Source: Verticillium longisporum
Lineage: Eukaryota > Ascomycota > Sordariomycetes > Glomerellales > Plectosphaerellaceae
Assembly: GCA_019188255.1 (NCBI GenBank)
Contig: JAETXT010000015.1
Location: forward strand, 310,001-374,000
Direction: 5' to 3'
DNA length: 64,000 nucleotides
This document shows, one piece after another, positions 1 to 13,385 of this stretch. The notes under the pieces were generated by a model that made no database searches, had not been told where the DNA came from, and saw only the letters and a program-made list of their open reading frames with translations. The translations under genes and the position numbers were made by a program. Position 1 is the stretch's first letter. Each line of letters starts with the position of its first letter.

Positions 1-2324
1 TTCCTCCTTGCTGCCTCTGGCCTGACCTAGCTGAAAGCTTGCCTAGCGCGTCGGCGCTGGTCCGCCCGCCTTTGGCGCTTGTCCTTGGAGAGCCGGAGTC
101 CGCACCAACTCGCCCATCTTCCGACAGAGACGGGCTACCGTTGGCGGCATTTTTAGTGACCAGCCAAGCCAGCCTAGTCACCTCAAAGTGGCCCCATCCC
201 CCCTTTCCCCCCCGGGAGCCCCAGAGCCCCATCTGGCCCGCAGCTCTGTCCACCTGGAGGCCTGTCACGTCGCTAGCTTGGCCGCCACCAAGAGACAGGC
301 GCCATCCAAGCTTGATCCCACGTTACAGGGTACAGACCCGACGCAGCCCTACGGGTGCTCGTTCCACCCACAGTCCGGGTTGGCTCGCCCGAAGTTCCTT
401 TTGCTGTCTGGCCGGCCCTGACCCTGACCCTGGTTCACTAGGGCGCAATGGCTGCTCTAGTGACGAAGAGAAGCAGTGTCAACATGGGACCTCATGCACC
501 AATCGTACAGCAGCAGACACAAGAGTAGCAGAGGCCTCGACCTTGTCAACGACAGTGTTCGTCTTGTCGTTTGGCATGCGGCCTACGGGAAGGGAATCCT
601 TCGATCCTGTACCGCTCTGCCCTATCTACCTGACTACCTGCGTGCCCAATGAACAACGTGCAGATGGGGGAATGAAACCTCATCACATCATGCGGCCGAT
701 CCCGCTAAGAAGGGGGCCAATGTGTTCTTTTCCCCTCCGACCCTCTTCGAGACCATCTTGCGGGGGGCGTTCGCTGGCTCCCTTGGCTCCCACACCCTCC
801 CCCACCCCAAGGCGTCAGTGGACCACAAGCTCCCACTTGGCGCTGGCGCTTATGCAACGGGGGTTGGCTCTCCCCGTTCAACAAGCGGCGCGACCTCCAC
901 GAAAGATGCGGGCGGGTCCTTGCCTTGGTCGTCTGTCGGATTCGTCGTTGCATTTGGGAATTTTTCCTAGGTAGGCCACATGGCTCGGCCGCCAATCCCA
1001 CGGCCACGCTGCTCTTTTCCCTAAAACTGCAAATGCTCTTTGCAGTAACAGCCTTTCGCGCAAGCATCAAGTAAGTACAACATGATCCCAGCAACAGAGC
1101 GAGCAAGGGTCACCCTATCCCTTGGACATGCTCATCTCTGCCCATTCTCATGGAAAGTCTTGTCCTCTATCTACATGTACCTCATCACAAACTAGCTCGT
1201 TTCCCGGCCGTCTGTCGTGGCCTTCTCTCTGCAGCCACCGTGCTCGTCTGCTTGGGTCGCGCTCACACGCATCGCACTCGGGTTTTCCTCCTTGCCTCCC
1301 CCCTGCTGCCCCCCCCCTCTTTCTCATCAAGCAACTGCCATGCTACGCCACGCGTCTATCGTGTTTCGTGACCCTTTCTCTATGCCTCCACCAACGGACA
1401 GGATATGCTGTTGGCACCAACTGCGCGTTGTGCCCGCCCGGCCGCTTGGAAACTGGGAAGGGCTGGCTCAGGGAGCCTACCGACACATTGGTCCCTCCCT
1501 AACTACGTACCTTGGCACCCGACTGTCGGTCACTGCGAATGCGACGGGCGGAGCACGCGACGGATAGTTTGGGTCGTGTGTTGGTTCGGGGACGTTGATG
1601 CCACACTCATCCTTCTCCCTTTCTCGTTGGCTACCATGCCAATCACAAATTGACCAGAGCACCAAGTCACGTTGCAAACTGCATCAAGGAAAGTCATCTC
1701 AAAGTCAAAACAAGCAGTGAATTTGCTGGGTACGCCGTGTATAATGCAGCAGCGCAAATAAACGAAAGGGTATATCGAAAGTTCTCTCCAATCCGACCAG
1801 GTCCCACCAGCCAGCGAGGCGAGGCGAGGCGAGGCAAGGCTAAGCCCGCACACGCCTCTCCCCTCCCTGGGCGCGCGAGTACCTGTCCACCCACGCCCCA
1901 ATGTCCCAATCCAGGTCCAGCGCTGCTCCGCCCCTGTTTGTGCGTCTGCGTCTTGTCTGAACTCCTTCTTTCCTCTTGTCCCGTCCGTCTTTCTGTCTGT
2001 ACGAAGCGAATGTTGTAGAAGCGAATGTAGAATCGAAACCGAGACCCGAACCGAAGATGCAAAAACGCGAAATTCCAGAAAAAAACAAAAAAGTATGTCC
2101 GGAAGCGAATGAACCGATGGTGCTCTTTACAACTCCTGGGCCGCCCATTTTCGCGGCCCTGATCCCCAGCTTTGCTTGCCTGCATGCGCTTCGTGTGTTG
2201 CCGCTTTGCTTTTTCTTTCTCTGCTGATCATGTTCCGTGGACATGCTGGTGGACCTCTTTCCTGTGTGTCACGCACACTCTGGCTAGGCCGTCAGCCGTG
2301 TCACCCTTGCCTTGTGACCCGTCG

Positions 2325-2363
<39 letters not shown>

Positions 2364-2592
2364 TTCTCCCTGCCTCTCCCCAACAGTCCGCGCACACGCC
2401 GTTTTCCCCACTCTGGGGCATAACGGGGCTGCTGTGCAAATCATTGCGTTCCGTGCTCATACTCGTCGTCATCTCGAGTTGCGGTCCTCATGGGGTTCTG
2501 GCAAAACGCCTGTCTAGATTGTGATGTACATGTGGAATAGACACCGTGGCTGTGGTGTCCTTCTCTTCGGGGTTGGGTGCTTTCTTTTTCGT
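1..2592. other. Gene-free stretch at the left edge
   Basis: No reading frame here looks like protein. The longest ones are proline-, serine- and arginine-rich and overlap one another in several frames, which is what stop-poor GC-rich DNA gives by chance. Visible landmarks are a GAGGC repeat (about 1816-1840) and a (CT)16 tract at 2329-2360. The last 100 bases or so before 2593 are probably the 3' untranslated region of the C2H2 gene that ends there on the minus strand. Confidence 0.6.
2329..2360. repeat. (CT)16 microsatellite
   Basis: An uninterrupted run of 16 CT dinucleotides in gene-free DNA, about 230 bases beyond the stop codon of the minus-strand C2H2 gene. Confidence 0.95.
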
Positions 2593-4034
2593 CTACGTGT
2601 TGCGGCGCTGCTTGCACTTGTCGTGCAGCAGGTGTCCGTTGCGTGCTGTCGTCCTGGTGAACTCGGCACCGCAGTTGGGGCAGGACGCCTTGCTGGCCTG
2701 ACCGGACTTCTCTCGTTGGTGGCGGAGGAGGTTGCTAAAGGTCGAGAACTGGCGGCCGTTGCAGCCGTGCTCCCAACATTGAGGCTTGGGCCTGCTCTGT
2801 ACCACACGGACATGGCTGTGGTCGCTTGCTGCGCCTCCAGCGGCCATCGTGGATGGCAATCCGTACATCAACGACGGGTCTGGCGGAGTGCCTAATGACA
2901 TGGGCGGCGGGCGGCTGCTGAAACGAAAGCGTGTTAGTGCGTGTTTCGTGGTACTTGCATACAGTCGTGTACTCACGCATAGTGTGGCGCAGGCTGGAAG
3001 GAAGCTGTATAGTCCACACCTAGACCGTAGTTGGAGGATATGGACTGGTAGCTGGAGGAATAGGTCTGGTCGGTCAAAGGCGGGCTGTAGGAGGAGAGGT
3101 AGGAAGAGTTTGGCATTGTCGTCGTCGGCTCAGCGAGAAGAGAGATCGGTGCGGGGGCTGTGGTGTAGATGGGCATGCCCATGGCCGTGGAAACGTCAGG
3201 CATGGACAGAGGTGGCGAGCTCATGTAGGAGCTGCTACCGGCTCGTCGTGCGCGCGCGGACGTCTTGGAATCGCGGCGAGCGAGGTCCCGTTGCCTCTTC
3301 AGCTCGCGCTGCTCAGGCGTCATGGATCCTCGTGGCGGGCTGGAGGTTACCGATCTCGATGTCATGGGTGGGCTGAGGCTGGGGTCGGAAGTCGGCCCCA
3401 GAGCGAGGTTGTGACCGAGAAACGAAGGGCTCGGCTCGCTGTTCTCGAGTACTAAGCAGGGTCAGCAAGGTCGGGCCGGTGGCTTCAGGCAGCATCGAGT
3501 TTACCTGGCCAAGCAAACGTTGACCGGTTTGCCATGTTGAAGGAAGGATCGAAGTGCATGGCAGCCACGGCGCTGGAATGGAGTTAGTAGGTGGACTTGT
3601 GCATTGGTACACCAGAGGGAGTCGAAGACGTACCTTGTCATCCTGGCTTCTGCTTGAGCTGGCACGGTAGATGGTCGTGTGAGAGGCGAGTAGTATGGTG
3701 CGGGCTCTACCCTGACTAGCGGTCTCGTCTCGGACGGTTCAGGCCACTGCCCGTTGAGTATCGCGGGCGATAGCTCAGGAAATGGCGAGTAGGTCTGCGA
3801 ATGTGGTCGCGGGAGACACGACGGGTCTGGAACGTCGGAGCTGATGCACCGAGCTGGTTGTAGTGGTTGGGGTGCTCTTAGGGGATTTTTCTCGTAAAAG
3901 CTACGAGGCGAGTCACTCAGGTGGACGTTGGCGAACTGAGTAGCGGTTGCAGATGCTTGGCTCGTGGCTCTGGATCTGGGAGCAAGTGAGTGAGGGTTCT
4001 CGCAGGCTTGGTCGACGTGAGGAGGGTAATCCAT
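2593..4034 (-). CDS. C2H2-type zinc finger protein, probable transcription factor, four exons
   Basis: Predicted 422-residue nuclear DNA-binding protein. Exons on the minus strand are 4034-3634, 3572-3505, 3451-2977 and 2917-2593. The introns (61, 53 and 59 nt) have GTACGT, GTAAAC and GTGAGT donors; the first and last contain ACTAAC. Joining them gives one open frame with no stop. The N-terminal two thirds is rich in Ser, Pro and Tyr. A basic stretch (QRELKRQRDLARRDSK) follows, then a C-terminal pair of fingers. The first is atypical: C-x4-C followed by one clear His (RHQREKSG) and no normal second His. The second is C-x2-C-x12-H-x2-H with a Cys three residues on. The ATG at 4034 was preferred over an in-frame ATG at 4082 because it has G at +4 and because a TATATA lies at 4112-4117, which would leave almost no leader for the upstream start. 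I do not assign a name. The fingers, basic stretch and clean splicing make the call firm; target genes are unknown. Confidence 0.85.
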
Positions 4035-4645
4035 GGGAACAGAAGAAGAGAGGGAGGAGTCAAGGAGCGCTGGATGACACATACAGGGTGGATGAAGGAG
4101 GAGGTTCGAAGTATATAGCTGGTGACGAGAGTGCCGTGTATGTATGTTTCTGAGCCAGGTGGGGGGAGAGGGAGGGAGTGTGATGTTGTGGTGACGGAGT
4201 AGTGTTCGTCAGGTGATGGATGATATCGGTGTTGGCGTTTGGGGTTATAAGTGAAGAAGAAGAAGAAGAAGAGCCAGTGTTGGAAGCAGGGCAACAAGGT
4301 AGCGTCGGTATTTGACGTTGAAGGATCACTTGGGCGGGGTCTTCGTGGGTAGAAAGTCGATGCTATATGGGTCTCGATGGGAGGTTTAAGATCTCAGCCT
4401 CACAGGAGTGAACAGGGTCAAGGAGCGGCCAGGCTTATAAATGGGGAGTGGGCAGTGATTAGATGGTGGAGACTCAGGACTGGGCTTCTCGACGCGGCGT
4501 CATGGGGAGAAGAGGATGACCAGGAGGCATGTACATGCTTCGGTAAGGTAGGCACAGGAGGGGAGAGAGGGAGAGAGGAAGAGAGCCACACAGGGCCGAG
4601 AGACGCAGGCAGGCCTGTCGAGGATGGCGAGCGGCGGGCGGGATT

Positions 4646-4780
4646 GCAAGGCAAGGCAAGGCAAGGCAAGGCGAGGCAGGATATGGTACGGTAAGGTAAG
4701 GTAGGGTAAGTGAGGTGGTGGTGGAGGGGGGTATGTAGGGTATGTACATGTAAGGTAAGGTAGGGTAGGGTAGTAGAGGG
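4646..4780. repeat. GGCAA/GGTAA-type pentamer repeats
   Basis: AGGCA-type pentamers (about 4648-4680) pass into GGTAA/GGTAG-type units and a TAGGGTAGGG stretch (about 4686-4775). The units are imperfect and are not the TTAGGG telomere repeat. Confidence 0.8.
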
Positions 4781-5106
4781 GGAGGGTACAGGTGGTGGAG
4801 GGCAGGGGGCTCAGGAACGGATGGGAAAGACAAGGTACCGGCCGCAAGGGGGTGGGGAGGGGAGTGGGATTGGGGAGGCCGGGGAGGCCAAAGCAGGACG
4901 AGAAGGGGAGACGAACATGGATGAACGATGTCCTCTTCACGCCCCTCCCGGTCCCGGTCCCGGCCATGGTCGTTCAACTTCTCGAAGAGGAGGAGGGGGG
5001 GGGTTCGCATGCGGGACCGTTACGGATGACAGCCCAGTTGGGACGACCATGGCAGCAGGTCAGGTTTCCAGGTCTCGTTTCCAGGTCTGGCCATCTGCTT
5101 TCTGAC

Positions 5107-5150
5107 ATGGCAGCGTTTGGATGGCAGCGTCTGGATGGCAGCGTCTGGAT
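5107..5150. repeat. 14-nt tandem repeat, three copies
   Basis: Unit ATGGCAGCGTCTGG at 5107-5120 (one mismatch), 5121-5134 and 5135-5148, followed by the start of a fourth copy. Confidence 0.9.
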
Positions 5151-5875
5151 GGCGATTGTCATGTTGACGTCTTTGGACAGTGTGCAATGAAGGGGTATCG
5201 TATTTCTGTGTATCTCCGTTCGACAGAGGGAGACAGAGGTCGTATGTACACAACGAAGGATGCAGTTCATCGTACACAGGCTGACTGCCTGTCTGCCTGC
5301 CTGCCCGACGGCCTGACTGAGCAGCCAGGCTGACACGGCGTGCCGAGCATCGTGCTGAGCATCGCGCTGTGTCTCTCTCCGTCCATAGCCCACCATATCT
5401 GTAACACGCAAAGACTCCAGGATGGTGACCGAACCAGAGAACCAGGACGACAGCACGCACACTTGGCAAGGTTCAGGTCAGGAGACAGAAAGGTCGCAAA
5501 GCCTTGAGGTAGCACCAGCACGGTAGGTTGTGTACTGGGGCTGTTCAGATCTGACCTTGTCCGCTGTAAGGCAATGGTAGTACTGGACACGGCTCACATC
5601 GTGCCATGCCATGTCTGAGCACAGCGACAGGGCTGCGGGACGGATGATGGACTTGAGGAGGGGAGGGGGGGGTCTCCAGCAGACGAGGCCGGCTCGAGCG
5701 TCCGGCGGCGGACCCGGCGGGGTCGGGAAGAGATGGCCAAGGTTCATGGTTTAGTTTATTATCGCTGCTCCTGTCGGAAAGTGGTCAATGAGAACGTCTT
5801 TCTCCTGGTGCCAGGATCTACCAAGCAGCAAAAGACGCGAAGAGTTCCACTCTCGACTCTCTGATGGAACGGTCT

Positions 5876-5900
5876 GGGGGGGGGGGGGGGGGGGGGGGGG
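5876..5900. repeat. Run of 25 G
   Basis: Twenty-five consecutive G on the plus strand. Such a run can form quadruplex DNA and is a place where sequenced length is unreliable. Confidence 0.95.
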
Positions 5901-6670
5901 CGCGGCCTATGAGCTAGCTGATCCGAGACAGAGCGCCGGGAATAGCATCTGTCAGCATCGCAAAGAGGGCTGAGAAGGAACAACAAGGTGCGCGGGAGAG
6001 GCGTGTCTCGGGAGGGTCGTGGTTTGGCGAAGAGTCGCTGATAGCAGAGAAAAGACAACAGGACAATTCTAGCTGTCGTCTCAAGAACGTCAAGCGCGGC
6101 TTTTCCGTCATGGCCGTCGTTCTGCTGCTTCTTCCATCTCCATCCGGTGCAAAAAGACGAAAGGATGAGGGAGTGTGTGTTCCTCAGAGCTCAGCGGGGT
6201 GTACCATTTACTGTAGGTACCTCAGCGGATGGGTCATGGTCGGTAGGCGGGGCGATGAAATACCTGGTATGGCAGGGGGGCGAGGGGCACTCGGAAGAGG
6301 GAGAAAGAAGAAAGAGGGGTTAGACTGAACAAAATTAAGTGGTCAAGTCACCAGGCAGGAGATACTGTGTACTGTAGAGGTGCCAGAGCCAGGAGGAGTT
6401 GGAAGCGGGAGACTGAATGGGTTGGAATGACAGTGAGCAAGAGTGAGTGGGAGAGATTGAGTAGGATCGAGATCCCTGTTCATGGTGCTTGAGCTGGATT
6501 GGTGATGGGCGATGGCCATGGGATTTTTTGATGGGGACTTGATCTGGGTAGTAAGCTGCAAAGTACCTTTGTGTCCCTTTGGGTCCTTCTGGGTCCGTTT
6601 GCTCTGCGTGTTTGCCTGCTCGGTACCTTGACTCAACTCGAAGTGGAGGCAGGCACGGTGGGGCTGCAGG

Positions 6671-6697
6671 GCAGCAGCAGCAGCAGCAGCAGCAGCC
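6671..6697. repeat. GCA trinucleotide repeat
   Basis: About nine copies of a GCA/AGC unit in gene-free DNA. Frames through it give short poly-Ser, poly-Gln or poly-Ala, but no gene is supported around it. Confidence 0.9.
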
Positions 6698-8097
6698 AGG
6701 GAGGAGAAGCCACTCTGGACTTGGCACGTCCCCATTCGCCAAGCCTCATCTGGCGTCTTTCGGGTCCCGTGCTTTTACCGCCAGTCGCCGCCACCCGCGT
6801 TGCTGCCAACGAAGGGGGCCGGGTCGCGGCAAAAAGCCCGAGTGGGCGGCTAACCGGATGCAGAAGGTTAGACGACTTAGCCCGTTAGCCTGGCCACCGT
6901 CAGCCCGTCGAGGGCGGTGGAGCAGCCTGTGGCAGGATTGACACCAGCTCACCGACCGACCAGGGACAACACATGCCTTGGGCAAGAGCAGCGGAGCGCA
7001 CGAAAAATGGGGCCGGGCTTTGGATGCGCGAAGCAACACCGACGCGCATCAGCAGTCGAAACGGTTCCGGGTCAGCCAAGGCAAGGGCCACTGCGCTCGC
7101 CGTCCCAGTTTGTCCACTCTCCTGACTTCACTGCCGCTCTCCTCACTTTACTGCCATTATCGAAACATACAGCATCGGAACTTGGAGCCTCACCCCGGTG
7201 CCATGCTGCCTGAGTACTATGTATGCGTACGTTACTCGGGCAGTATGTCAGTACAACCTGGAGGCACCAAAAGATCTCGGGGGACCTACCCTGGACACCT
7301 GGGATATTTTTGGCCTTATTACTTTCCAGGGCAAGGGCCGGTGGGGCCAGGCAGGCGGGCTACACTTGCTTCGGGCCCGAGGCTAGGCTCTGGCATTTGG
7401 CTGGTGGCTGGTGGCTCTAGCTCCTGCGCACATGCTCACAACCACAACCACACTCGAGCATCAGGCACTCTTTTCGCGCCAGCCTGGTCGCCCTTGCCTG
7501 TCACTGTGTTTTTTTCTTTCCCCGTTCATTTGCCTTCCCTCTCATCTGCCTTGAACCATGACCATGACCGTGGCCTTGGCCTCGGCCGTTCTTGCATCTG
7601 ATGGACTGTCTTCCTTCCAGCTTGATCGAGCTAGGATGAGGACCATTTCGTGGTCGCACATGCAAACTCCCGGCCCCCCTCCCCCAGTCACCTGATTTTC
7701 TTCGGCCGCTCTCTTTTCGTAATCCTTGACCCTGGGTCTCAACGCCCGTCGTAAGATGAACGGCGCTCCTTTCTCATCGTCATTTACCTGAACTCTTCCA
7801 AGCCGGCCTTGCGTCTAGCATCGGCTATGGTTTTGCTGGTAGCATGGTTGTCACGCACGATGTCCAAGTGCCTTCGGCGCTCCGGCTTTGAGGAAACCTC
7901 CCACGCGGGACCCACGTCCTCATCTTCCGTCGTTGCACGGGCATCAGCAAGACGTGTTTCCGACAGCTACCTATTCTCCCGGCCTTCGTTCTCACTTGAT
8001 TAACTCATTGAAGCTTTCCTGCTGCATCTTTGCATTCGGACAACCGTCGAAAAAAGCCGGTAGAGTCGGAATGCTCGTTTGTGGCACCGTACTTGTC

Positions 8098-8133
8098 ACC
8101 CAGACTACTGACCCAGACTACTGACCCAGACTA
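8098..8133. repeat. 13-nt tandem repeat, nearly three copies
   Basis: Unit ACCCAGACTACTG at 8098-8110 and 8111-8123, with a partial third copy to 8133. It leads directly into a CCTTAG/GGTAAGGTAC patch of the dispersed intergenic motif family. Confidence 0.9.
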
Positions 8134-11100
8134 GGCACCTTAGCTCGGTAAGGTACGGGGATAATCGATTGCTATCTTGGCTATCAGCACATGTAACGGT
8201 CAGTGCCCGATACCCGACCTTATTACCTACCTCTGGCGCGATGAGGGCCAGGACAGGCAACCGTCCTACGTTACGTTACCACGCCTGCAAAGACTTCCGC
8301 TCGACTGTCAACAGTGCCGTGATCCCTGGCGCTTCTGTCGACGGTTTGGTGTCCGTCGCGCCAGAAAGCATGACGTATCAAGAGCTTTTGCCGCTCAAGC
8401 GTGCTTCTCGCAACGGTCGAGAATGGCACCATTCCCACGTCAGACCCCCTGCTTGCCTGTAGCCGAACGGCGCAGTGCGGCATTATCGACACCCCGGCCA
8501 GCGCATCCCACAGTGGCACAGCACAGTCGACTTGGGTGGACACAGACGCACAGACGCACTTTGCCAGCAGTGGTGGTGGTGGCGGTTGCTGTTTCTTAAC
8601 CGCGACAAGCGCGCGTCACGCCGCTCGTGCCGCGTCTCGCCCCGTGGCTGAAGTATCTGGACAGAAGGGGGCTCGGTGCCTGTTGTACGTTGCGCATGAT
8701 GCTTCTTTGCTGCGCCAAATGTTAATCGGCTTTGCCCCTCATCCTATCGACCCCATCACGGCCTTCATGCTGTCCGCACCTCTTCAACATGGGCCCCCCC
8801 CCTCCGATCTGCTCTCACCATGTTGTTTTCCCCCAGGCCTAGCTTCCTTGCCCGGTCCCTTCTCAAGGTCCTCCTCTCAAAATAGGTCACCGCTCACGCT
8901 AGACAAGGCGAAGCGAGCGGATTTCAAACGGAGTAATTCGCCCTCCAGCTTTGGCGAGATGAAGTTTGGCCACGAGGTCTGCTCAAATCCCGCAGACTGA
9001 CCCCAGTCAACACCACCCCGGCACCCAAAGCAGCGACTCAAGCTAGGAGGGTACCCTGGCCTGAACTAGGACTATGATCATTCACCAGCGCAACTCTCTC
9101 GCGAGTTGGAATGAGGCCTCTGGGATCAGGGTCTGCTCCTCGTTGGGGTTAACCTACCTTCGGGACCCTACGTCGCCCGGCCCGGGTTGCTAGGCGAAAA
9201 GCAAATCTGTGATGTGTCTGAGTGTGCAAGAAATCTCTGAGCACTCTCGACGTTTTCAATACCCATCACAGACAGGTCGGGCACAACAGGTACGGCTCTA
9301 ATGGTAGGCTCATGGCACACACAGACCGCGGTCTTTCAGCTTGAGTGCGACAATAGGCGTAAGTTGGCCCCCAAACACGTGAGACATGGCCAGGTTACCG
9401 ACTCTTTACTCATACTGCGTCACTGGCCGTCTCTTGTTCGCGGATCAAAGGCTCAGCTGCGAAACCTCCGTGCCACCGACTGCTGACCGAAGGCCAGCAA
9501 AGTACATGACTGTTGCACCGACCGTCTATTGCGATCGATCTGCTCATCTATCTGGTCATGCCATCCCCATGGTTCATGACTCGGCATCCTGGAAACTCTC
9601 CGAGCCAGTAGCCAAGCAAGCCCCTCGCGGTTGTTTCCAGCCCAAAAGAAGAAGCAAAGACTTACGGTAGCAGACCGAATGCTCTGCCGTGCATCTACCA
9701 CCACCTCGGCTGCTCATGGGTCCGGCTACCATTTCCACCCGCTGTTGAATCATGTGTCACAGGGCCAGACGAGGGGAGGCACATACTGGTGTTTCAATCA
9801 ACCATCTGTACATGTACATGTATGTCAATCTGCTGCCTGACTATCAACAGACATTTACATGCATTACTTCCATCACGGTAGTCTACATATGGATGGCAAG
9901 GCGGGCTTGGCTGCCATTCTTGGGTCTTTCACCGACCCTCTCAGCTAGATACAGGGTAACATGACAATCCGGTCCCTGGTCCACTGATTGCTTGGGTGTG
10001 TTGTGACAAGGCACCGGGGCCAGAACGCGACAGGGCCACAAGACGTCATTTACGCCCCACGACAGGTCTGTCTCCCTGTTGAATTACCTGAGATTGTCAA
10101 TGGTGGTCACAGAAGTCCCACACCCATCCACCGAGATGCTCAGTGCGGTACCCGGTGCCCACCAGGCAACGCGATCGGCAACAACGTGGTCGCCTCGAAT
10201 AGCATCCGCAACGTCATTTCACACGTTTGAACAACCCCCCGAAGCTCTTGTTCCCAACCGGATCGAGCTGCATGCCACTACCACGAATGCCCTCTTCGCC
10301 TTCCTGACTGGGTATACCTACCCGCGTCTCTGATGGACGTACGCCTACATCATTTCTTGTCAGGTTCAAATCGATACCCAATTCGTGATGGACTAGACAA
10401 GATCTTCGCCCCATCCGCCCTGCAAAAGTCAGGCCTGGGCTTGCCTGGCCCAAGCTAGGGTCATCATACCGCCCATCGTACTGCAGATGGTAGATAAGTG
10501 GCGACAAGAGCGACAAGGGCGGGAAAAGAAAGCCGGGAGAAGCATCCACCGCTTCGAAAGTGTTGCTGGATTCCACTGAGTACTGCTGCCCCATCAAAGA
10601 GGTTGACTCTCCCAAAAAGGCAATTTCTAGGCGACGTCTATCCCTCCTACGGTTGACCCGGTCGATGCACGTTCGAACCGTTGGACATGGAAATATGCAG
10701 GGTCTTTCTTACAAAGCCTGCAGTACAAACCTGCCAAGTCGTCAGTTGGCAATTTCCGCTTCCCACGCCCCTTCGTTCTAGTCCAGCGGCGACCTCAGCG
10801 GTATCGATTAGGCCTTGGGAGGATGTCCTTGACGTCGAGCCTAGAATAGAAGCCTGGTCGATCACCCCCTCTCATTTCTGTGCCGTGGAAATGTTACTGC
10901 GGCTTCCAATTCACACCAGCAGATTTGCGGTATATCTCGACAGACTGGGCAAGAAGTGGCAAAGATGCCGATGCGGGTCCCCAAGCCTTGAACCAATGTT
11001 TCTGTTTGGGTTTATCCTCTTTCAACCCGTTGTCCCGGCGGAGACCAATGGTCAGGGCAAGAGAGCAGGGGATGGTGTGATGGTAGGACGGATGAAGGTT

Positions 11101-13353
11101 TAGACCCCATCAAACAGCAACCTTATCCCCGCAAAGTTGCTATTTATTCTTCGTCGTCGATCCTGGGCCCCTGCCCCCCAAGCGTTCGTCCAGTTTTCAT
11201 CCGCATCTCGACTCAGGCAGCGCAGAGGACAATGCAATTCGGAAATGATGTGCTCTTTGGGATCCTGGCAGTCAAGGTTGATCACCCTGACCTGGCGAAC
11301 CACATTGACACCATCCATTGAGCTGGGAAGAGGAAGCGAGCTGTCCAAGGCGAGAGGGGGGGGTGCAAGAGCAGCACCTGCTTTTCGACTAGACGATATT
11401 TGCACTCGGTGCGCACGTAGTGAGATCATCAAACCAACCATCCCACCCGCGTAACAGTGGACAAGAATGGCCCCCAATTATCAACTTGCATGCCGGCATC
11501 AGCCTTACACTCTCACGTCAGCCTGTAGGGCGACTACCACCGCGTTCTCTTGTGCGCACGAGATGGTCGCTCGGCCCCCGAATCCTGCCTCTTCAATCGC
11601 GTTCTTGGTGTGACTGGAAGAAGATCAAAGCACGGCGGCGTGGCTAAAGCTCCATGTCAAAATCGGTCGATCACCTGCAAATCGTTGACCCGCCAGCCCC
11701 TGGATTTGATCGCAATTTCCCTTCTGCACCTCACCTGCCAGATGTTTCAGCCCACGGCGAAGGGCCGGTGAGCTTTGGCCGCCCTTGGGGTTGGCCGGTG
11801 CACTACTCCTCAGCTCCCGTTGTTTCTTTGAATAGAAACAGGAGCCAGAACCTGGCAGCCTTGACAGGGACCCGAGGAGTGCATGTGCACGGCGCCGGCC
11901 TCGTGGGCGACGGCCTGATGGGCCCCTGAATCGGCCCTCCATCCGACCACAGTGGAGATTCAACGGATGCCGCCGCCGAGTCGCCTCAATGAGGTCTGGG
12001 AGACCCGAAGGAATGGCGCAAAATCATGCACCATGATTACACCACACTTCACGAAGACTGTAGATACTCCATGTCACGCTTCGTACCAGGGAGACCCTGG
12101 GCAATGGAAACGCTCTGTGGGAAGACTGGCATCTCATCTCTTGGTCAGGCACGGCCATCATCTATCGGCCAGACTCCGTAGCTACCTCTCTAGACCCAGC
12201 ATAAGCTTGCATGTAGGGTGGATGGCAAGATCGATCTTTCCAGATTGAGTTATCAATCTGACTTAGCCATCGCCGTCGGCGACGAGCTTCTGGTCACCTT
12301 GCTCGCTTGCTATTTCTGGTAAAAAGGATTCGCAACAGACGAATCTCGCAGGTAACAAGGGCAATTACCACCCATAAACAGTCTGTGATCATCTAAGTTT
12401 CTGCAAAGGGTCTATATCTGTGTCTAGGGGTCTCCAGGAAATTGGAGCCATGCCAGATATTCCTTCGTCAAGAAATATAGTCCATCCATCTCTGCATAGG
12501 GCCTAAGTCAATGAACGCACCACGGGGAATGGCTGTCAAACCCTGCCTACCATCGACGTTCAGCGAACGAGTTATCACTAACTTAGAAGCCTTTGCATAT
12601 TCGGATGATGCTGGGACATCGACGAGGTACAGCAATGGCTTGTTGAGCTGTAACACGGTCGACCATGTGCTGAGGACAGTTTTTGAGCAGACCGATCTTC
12701 TCCACGTCATCAACGTGTCTTTTGATCTGGTCTGGTGAGAATCGCGGTTATACTACGAATCTACCGCTGACACCCCCTCGAGGGCCCCTTTCAACACCAT
12801 GCAGCGCTCTCACAAGAGCTGCCTGGCCTTCTTGTAGCAGGGGTCGTGATCCTTCCGGCCCATCCCTCGTGCCTCGCCTAGCCGGTCCCCAACACCACAA
12901 AGTTCTGGCCGTTTTATCGCGTGATTTTAACCGTCCTAGGCGAACCGCAGCAGGGCAAAGGAAGAAGACAAGCGAGAATCTACCTGGCAAGTCCGTTCAT
13001 CGCGACTCATGCGCCCCCCTCCCTCTCTCTTTCTTCCGCGCGCTACCTTGACACCCCTCCTTCACTTCTCTTGACACCGTATGCGGCGGCACAGGATAGG
13101 CTAGAAGAGATGCCCACCCACCCACCAAGACCGTAAAAAAGCCCTCCTCTGCCGAGTGTCTTCTTCAAGCCAACCGGAATCAGCTTCGTTGGCTGTGCTC
13201 CCAGCACTGTTCGTTCGTCAGGAGATGGGAAAAGCTGATAGGGAGGGGGCGTGCCTCGAGGAGGTGGGAGGGATCGCGTCTCTTCCTCCCGAAACCGTAG
13301 TACCTCTCACCCCCTCGCGGACTGCATCTCTCTAGCGCGGAGTATCTTCGCGG

Positions 13354-13354
13354 A

Positions 13355-13385
<31 letters not shown>

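Noticed and set aside
39..974. 311-codon open frame on the plus strand
   Set aside because: Pro/Ser/Arg-rich with no domain, overlapped by open frames in other registers; does not start at an ATG with a plausible context. Typical of stop-poor GC-rich DNA.
4686..4780. TAGGGTAGGG-like repeats as a possible telomere remnant
   Set aside because: The units are GGTAA/GGTAG pentamers with mixed spacing, not (TTAGGG)n, and the place is not a contig end.
8401..9000. 199-codon open frame on the plus strand
   Set aside because: Crosses a poly-Gly stretch and C runs; no domain, no neighbouring splice pattern.
10355..10385. GGTTCAAATC resembling a tRNA B box
   Set aside because: The flanking 5-bp stem does not pair, and no D-arm, anticodon arm or acceptor stem can be drawn upstream.
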